DNA of 12,047 bases from Fusarium oxysporum f. sp. lycopersici 4287 (lineage: Eukaryota > Ascomycota > Sordariomycetes > Hypocreales > Nectriaceae): assembly GCF_000149955.1 (NCBI RefSeq), contig NC_030987.1, forward strand, positions 4,903,160 to 4,915,206. The letters run 5' to 3'. The translations under genes and the position numbers were made by a program. How positions within the stretch are numbered: the first letter of the stretch is position 1; every line of letters starts with the position of its first letter. Under the pieces are notes generated by a model, which saw only the letters and a list, made by a program, of their open reading frames with translations, searched no databases and had not been told where the DNA came from. Positions 10,633-12,047 of this stretch are shown here, piece by piece.

Positions 10633-10873
10633 GCAGCTCCCATCATTTGGCATTACCATTGCAATACCCCACTTCAATCCCAGCTTTCCCTAAGCCCGTA
10701 ACGGATGGTGTCTTGACATGTCTCCACTCTGATATGACCGACACAGATATCATGGAAGAAACCAGAGTCTCCACGACTCGACTTTCATTGTTTCAAATGA
10801 TGTAAAGAATACAAAAAGAATGAGATTTCGCCACTCCAGGTCTCGGATGAGTATTTGGGAGCATATCTGACAC

Positions 10874-11488
10874 ATGGCGATCTGTTCACATGCCGGTTTT
10901 GTGCAATATGTAATCAAACAAATTACCATCGCAATTGCCCACCGGCGAATGTTCAAATTGGTCTCGCAAATATTATTGTCAGAATGTAATTTCTATTGTA
11001 ATCGCGGACGCGCTGTCGCGATCGGAGCCCCATTGAGAATGATCTACATGGTAATCCACAATGCCAAGATCCATAAGGCTGCAAGGACGGAAAAAAGGCG
11101 TTTGGCCAGACCAACACTTGGGCCTCCTTCGAACATTCGACAACCGGGACCAAGTCCTGCAAGCTTACAGCTAGCCACCTCAGCTCGACGGTAGCAATAT
11201 GCAAATCGGCTGGCGAAGTGTATCATTGCTTTTCGTCTGGCCGCAGGTTTAAGTATCAGGCAGCAATGGACCGAGGAGACTTCGGCTGTAATGGTTAAGA
11301 AAATGGCGCACCCCTGCCACCATACACGAAGCAACTCGTCGGTATTCATAATGAGGCGAGACAGGAAGCTCCATTACAGCGAATACCTACAATGCAGCAG
11401 GAAGGTTTTGTTTTTTGAGGGCGAATCCATAATACAGGTTCCTTCGTCAGGTCTTAGCTATCTTCGCGGAGCCGGCCGAGCTGCCTGA
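10874..11488 (+). CDS. Unassigned open frame of 205 codons with one internal stop
   Basis: Frame 2 is open from ATG 10874 to the stop at 11486 except for TAG at 11192 (CAG in a one-step reversal). It is basic and Arg/Lys-rich, for example HNAKIHKAARTEKRRLARPT and KCIIAFRLAAGLSIRQQW. The minus strand over 11349-11044 also holds a 101-codon ORF with hydrophobic stretches (MNTDELLRVWWQGCAIFLTI at its start and LAALWILALWITM at its end). Neither matches a family I know. At most one is real, and both may be chance in DNA of balanced composition. Confidence 0.15.
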
Positions 11489-11719
11489 CAACAACTTGAT
11501 GCTAACGTAGTTTGCGGGGTAAAGCGTGCCGCCTCATAACTGAGGAAACATACGATAGCCAATAATTGCCTATTCGTTTCCCCTCACTGCGATACCGCAA
11601 TTATCCTCTCGCGCCATCCAGTGACTCCCCAAGCCGCTTTTGAGTTGCTCGCCTGCACTTGCCAGTCTGTCACAAGTGACACTGAACGCCCGATGACCTT
11701 GTGCTTCCATCGCTACGTG
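11489..11719. other. Intergenic stretch, nothing recognised
   Basis: No convincing frame. A small perfect inverted repeat GTCACAAGTGAC lies near 11668-11679. A plus-strand ORF begins at a GTG at 11621 and runs to 11914 through the dispersed repeat. Confidence 0.35.
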
Positions 11720-11895
11720 GTCAGCTGTCCGCAATCAAGCCCTTTATGGTCAGTCCGTGCTGAGGGGCTTTTGTGGCTGCAGCCGGTCAAGCAAGCCGTT
11801 TTAAGGTCTTCGACAGAGTCTGCATCAAAACCGAAAACGGCCATAGACCAAACTTGTTCTCTCTTTCCTCGCAGAAGGAATACATTTTGCAATAT
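11720..11895 (+). repeat. Dispersed repeat, copy B (plus strand)
   Basis: This is the partner of the minus-strand copy at 8490-8660, so the two are inverted relative to each other about 3.2 kb apart. One frame gives FKVFDRVCIKTENGHRPNLF and a second gives SASKPKTAIDQTCSLFP. Copy A joins FDRVCIK and P-TAID in a single frame, so copy B has gained a base near 11827, or copy A lost one. This supports descent from a shared coding stretch. The overlapping ORFs at 11621-11914 and 11773-11955 are the two frames of this relic. I do not consider them intact genes. Confidence 0.6.
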
Positions 11896-12019
11896 ATCCC
11901 TTCAGCTGCCCTAACGCCCACTACGCGGCAGAGTCATGCTTTCGGAACGGGCTAGATGGTACTAAAACAATGCTACAAATCTCAGCGAGATAATCTTAAG
12001 TAAGGCTATTTTTGGCTTC

Positions 12020-12047
12020 TGTTTATTTTTTTTATTTTTTTTTTTAT
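12020..12047 (+). repeat. Poly-T low-complexity tract at window end
   Basis: The last bases are almost all T with a few A. This could be a simple repeat, the reverse complement of a poly-A tail of a retroelement outside the window, or a feature near a contig end. Nothing in view allows a choice. Confidence 0.6.

Noticed and set aside
10953..11349. Overlapping minus-strand ORFs suggesting a membrane protein gene
   Set aside because: They are in different frames, lack a consistent intron model, and the hydrophobic stretches match no family I know.

Overview
This window looks like a decayed, probably subtelomeric, accessory stretch of a filamentous ascomycete genome (Pezizomycotina; the exact genus cannot be read from the sequence). 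The reasons are a gene of the fungal telomere-linked RecQ helicase type, short introns of 44-66 bases with GT...AG ends and CTAA-type branch sites, and heavy damage of the kind left by repeat-induced point mutation (RIP). The damage consists of CAA/CAG/CGA to TAA/TAG/TGA and TGG to TAG changes, Gly to Arg/Ser and Asp to Asn at conserved positions, and long TA-rich tracts. I see no intact gene of recognisable function, no telomere repeat, no tRNA or rRNA and no CRISPR array.

Layout. 1-450 is TA-rich with nothing recognised. 518-802 (minus strand) is a broken gene for a small, cysteine-rich, probably secreted protein. About 1075-1405 (minus) may hold a very decayed reading frame. 1551-2144 (plus) is a decayed frame with three 30-base repeats. 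2145-2540 is AT-rich with nothing recognised. 2542-2770 has an unassigned minus-strand frame. 2820-2879 holds two copies of a 17-base palindrome. 3215-3303 holds a hairpin and GTTGATT repeats. 3300-3860 looks like promoter DNA.

3865-8137 (plus) is a telomere-linked-helicase pseudogene of about 4.3 kb with 13 premature stops and at least four frame changes. Its RecQ motifs are easily read, but the catalytic DEAH box has become NKAH followed directly by a stop. 8140-8990 is AT-rich and holds one copy of a dispersed repeat. 8993-10337 (minus) is a LaeA/TAM-type SAM-dependent methyltransferase pseudogene whose eight exons can be rebuilt by eye, with eight in-frame stops. 10340-12047 has balanced base composition and holds only unassigned frames, the second copy of the dispersed repeat (11720-11895) and a terminal poly-T tract.

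The helicase and the methyltransferase converge tail to tail. Nothing suggests they form a pathway. What unites the window is its history: three unrelated genes (secreted protein, helicase, methyltransferase) were all inactivated by the same mutational signature. Because RIP acts on duplicated DNA, this implies that the block, or each gene in it, has or had another copy elsewhere in the genome.
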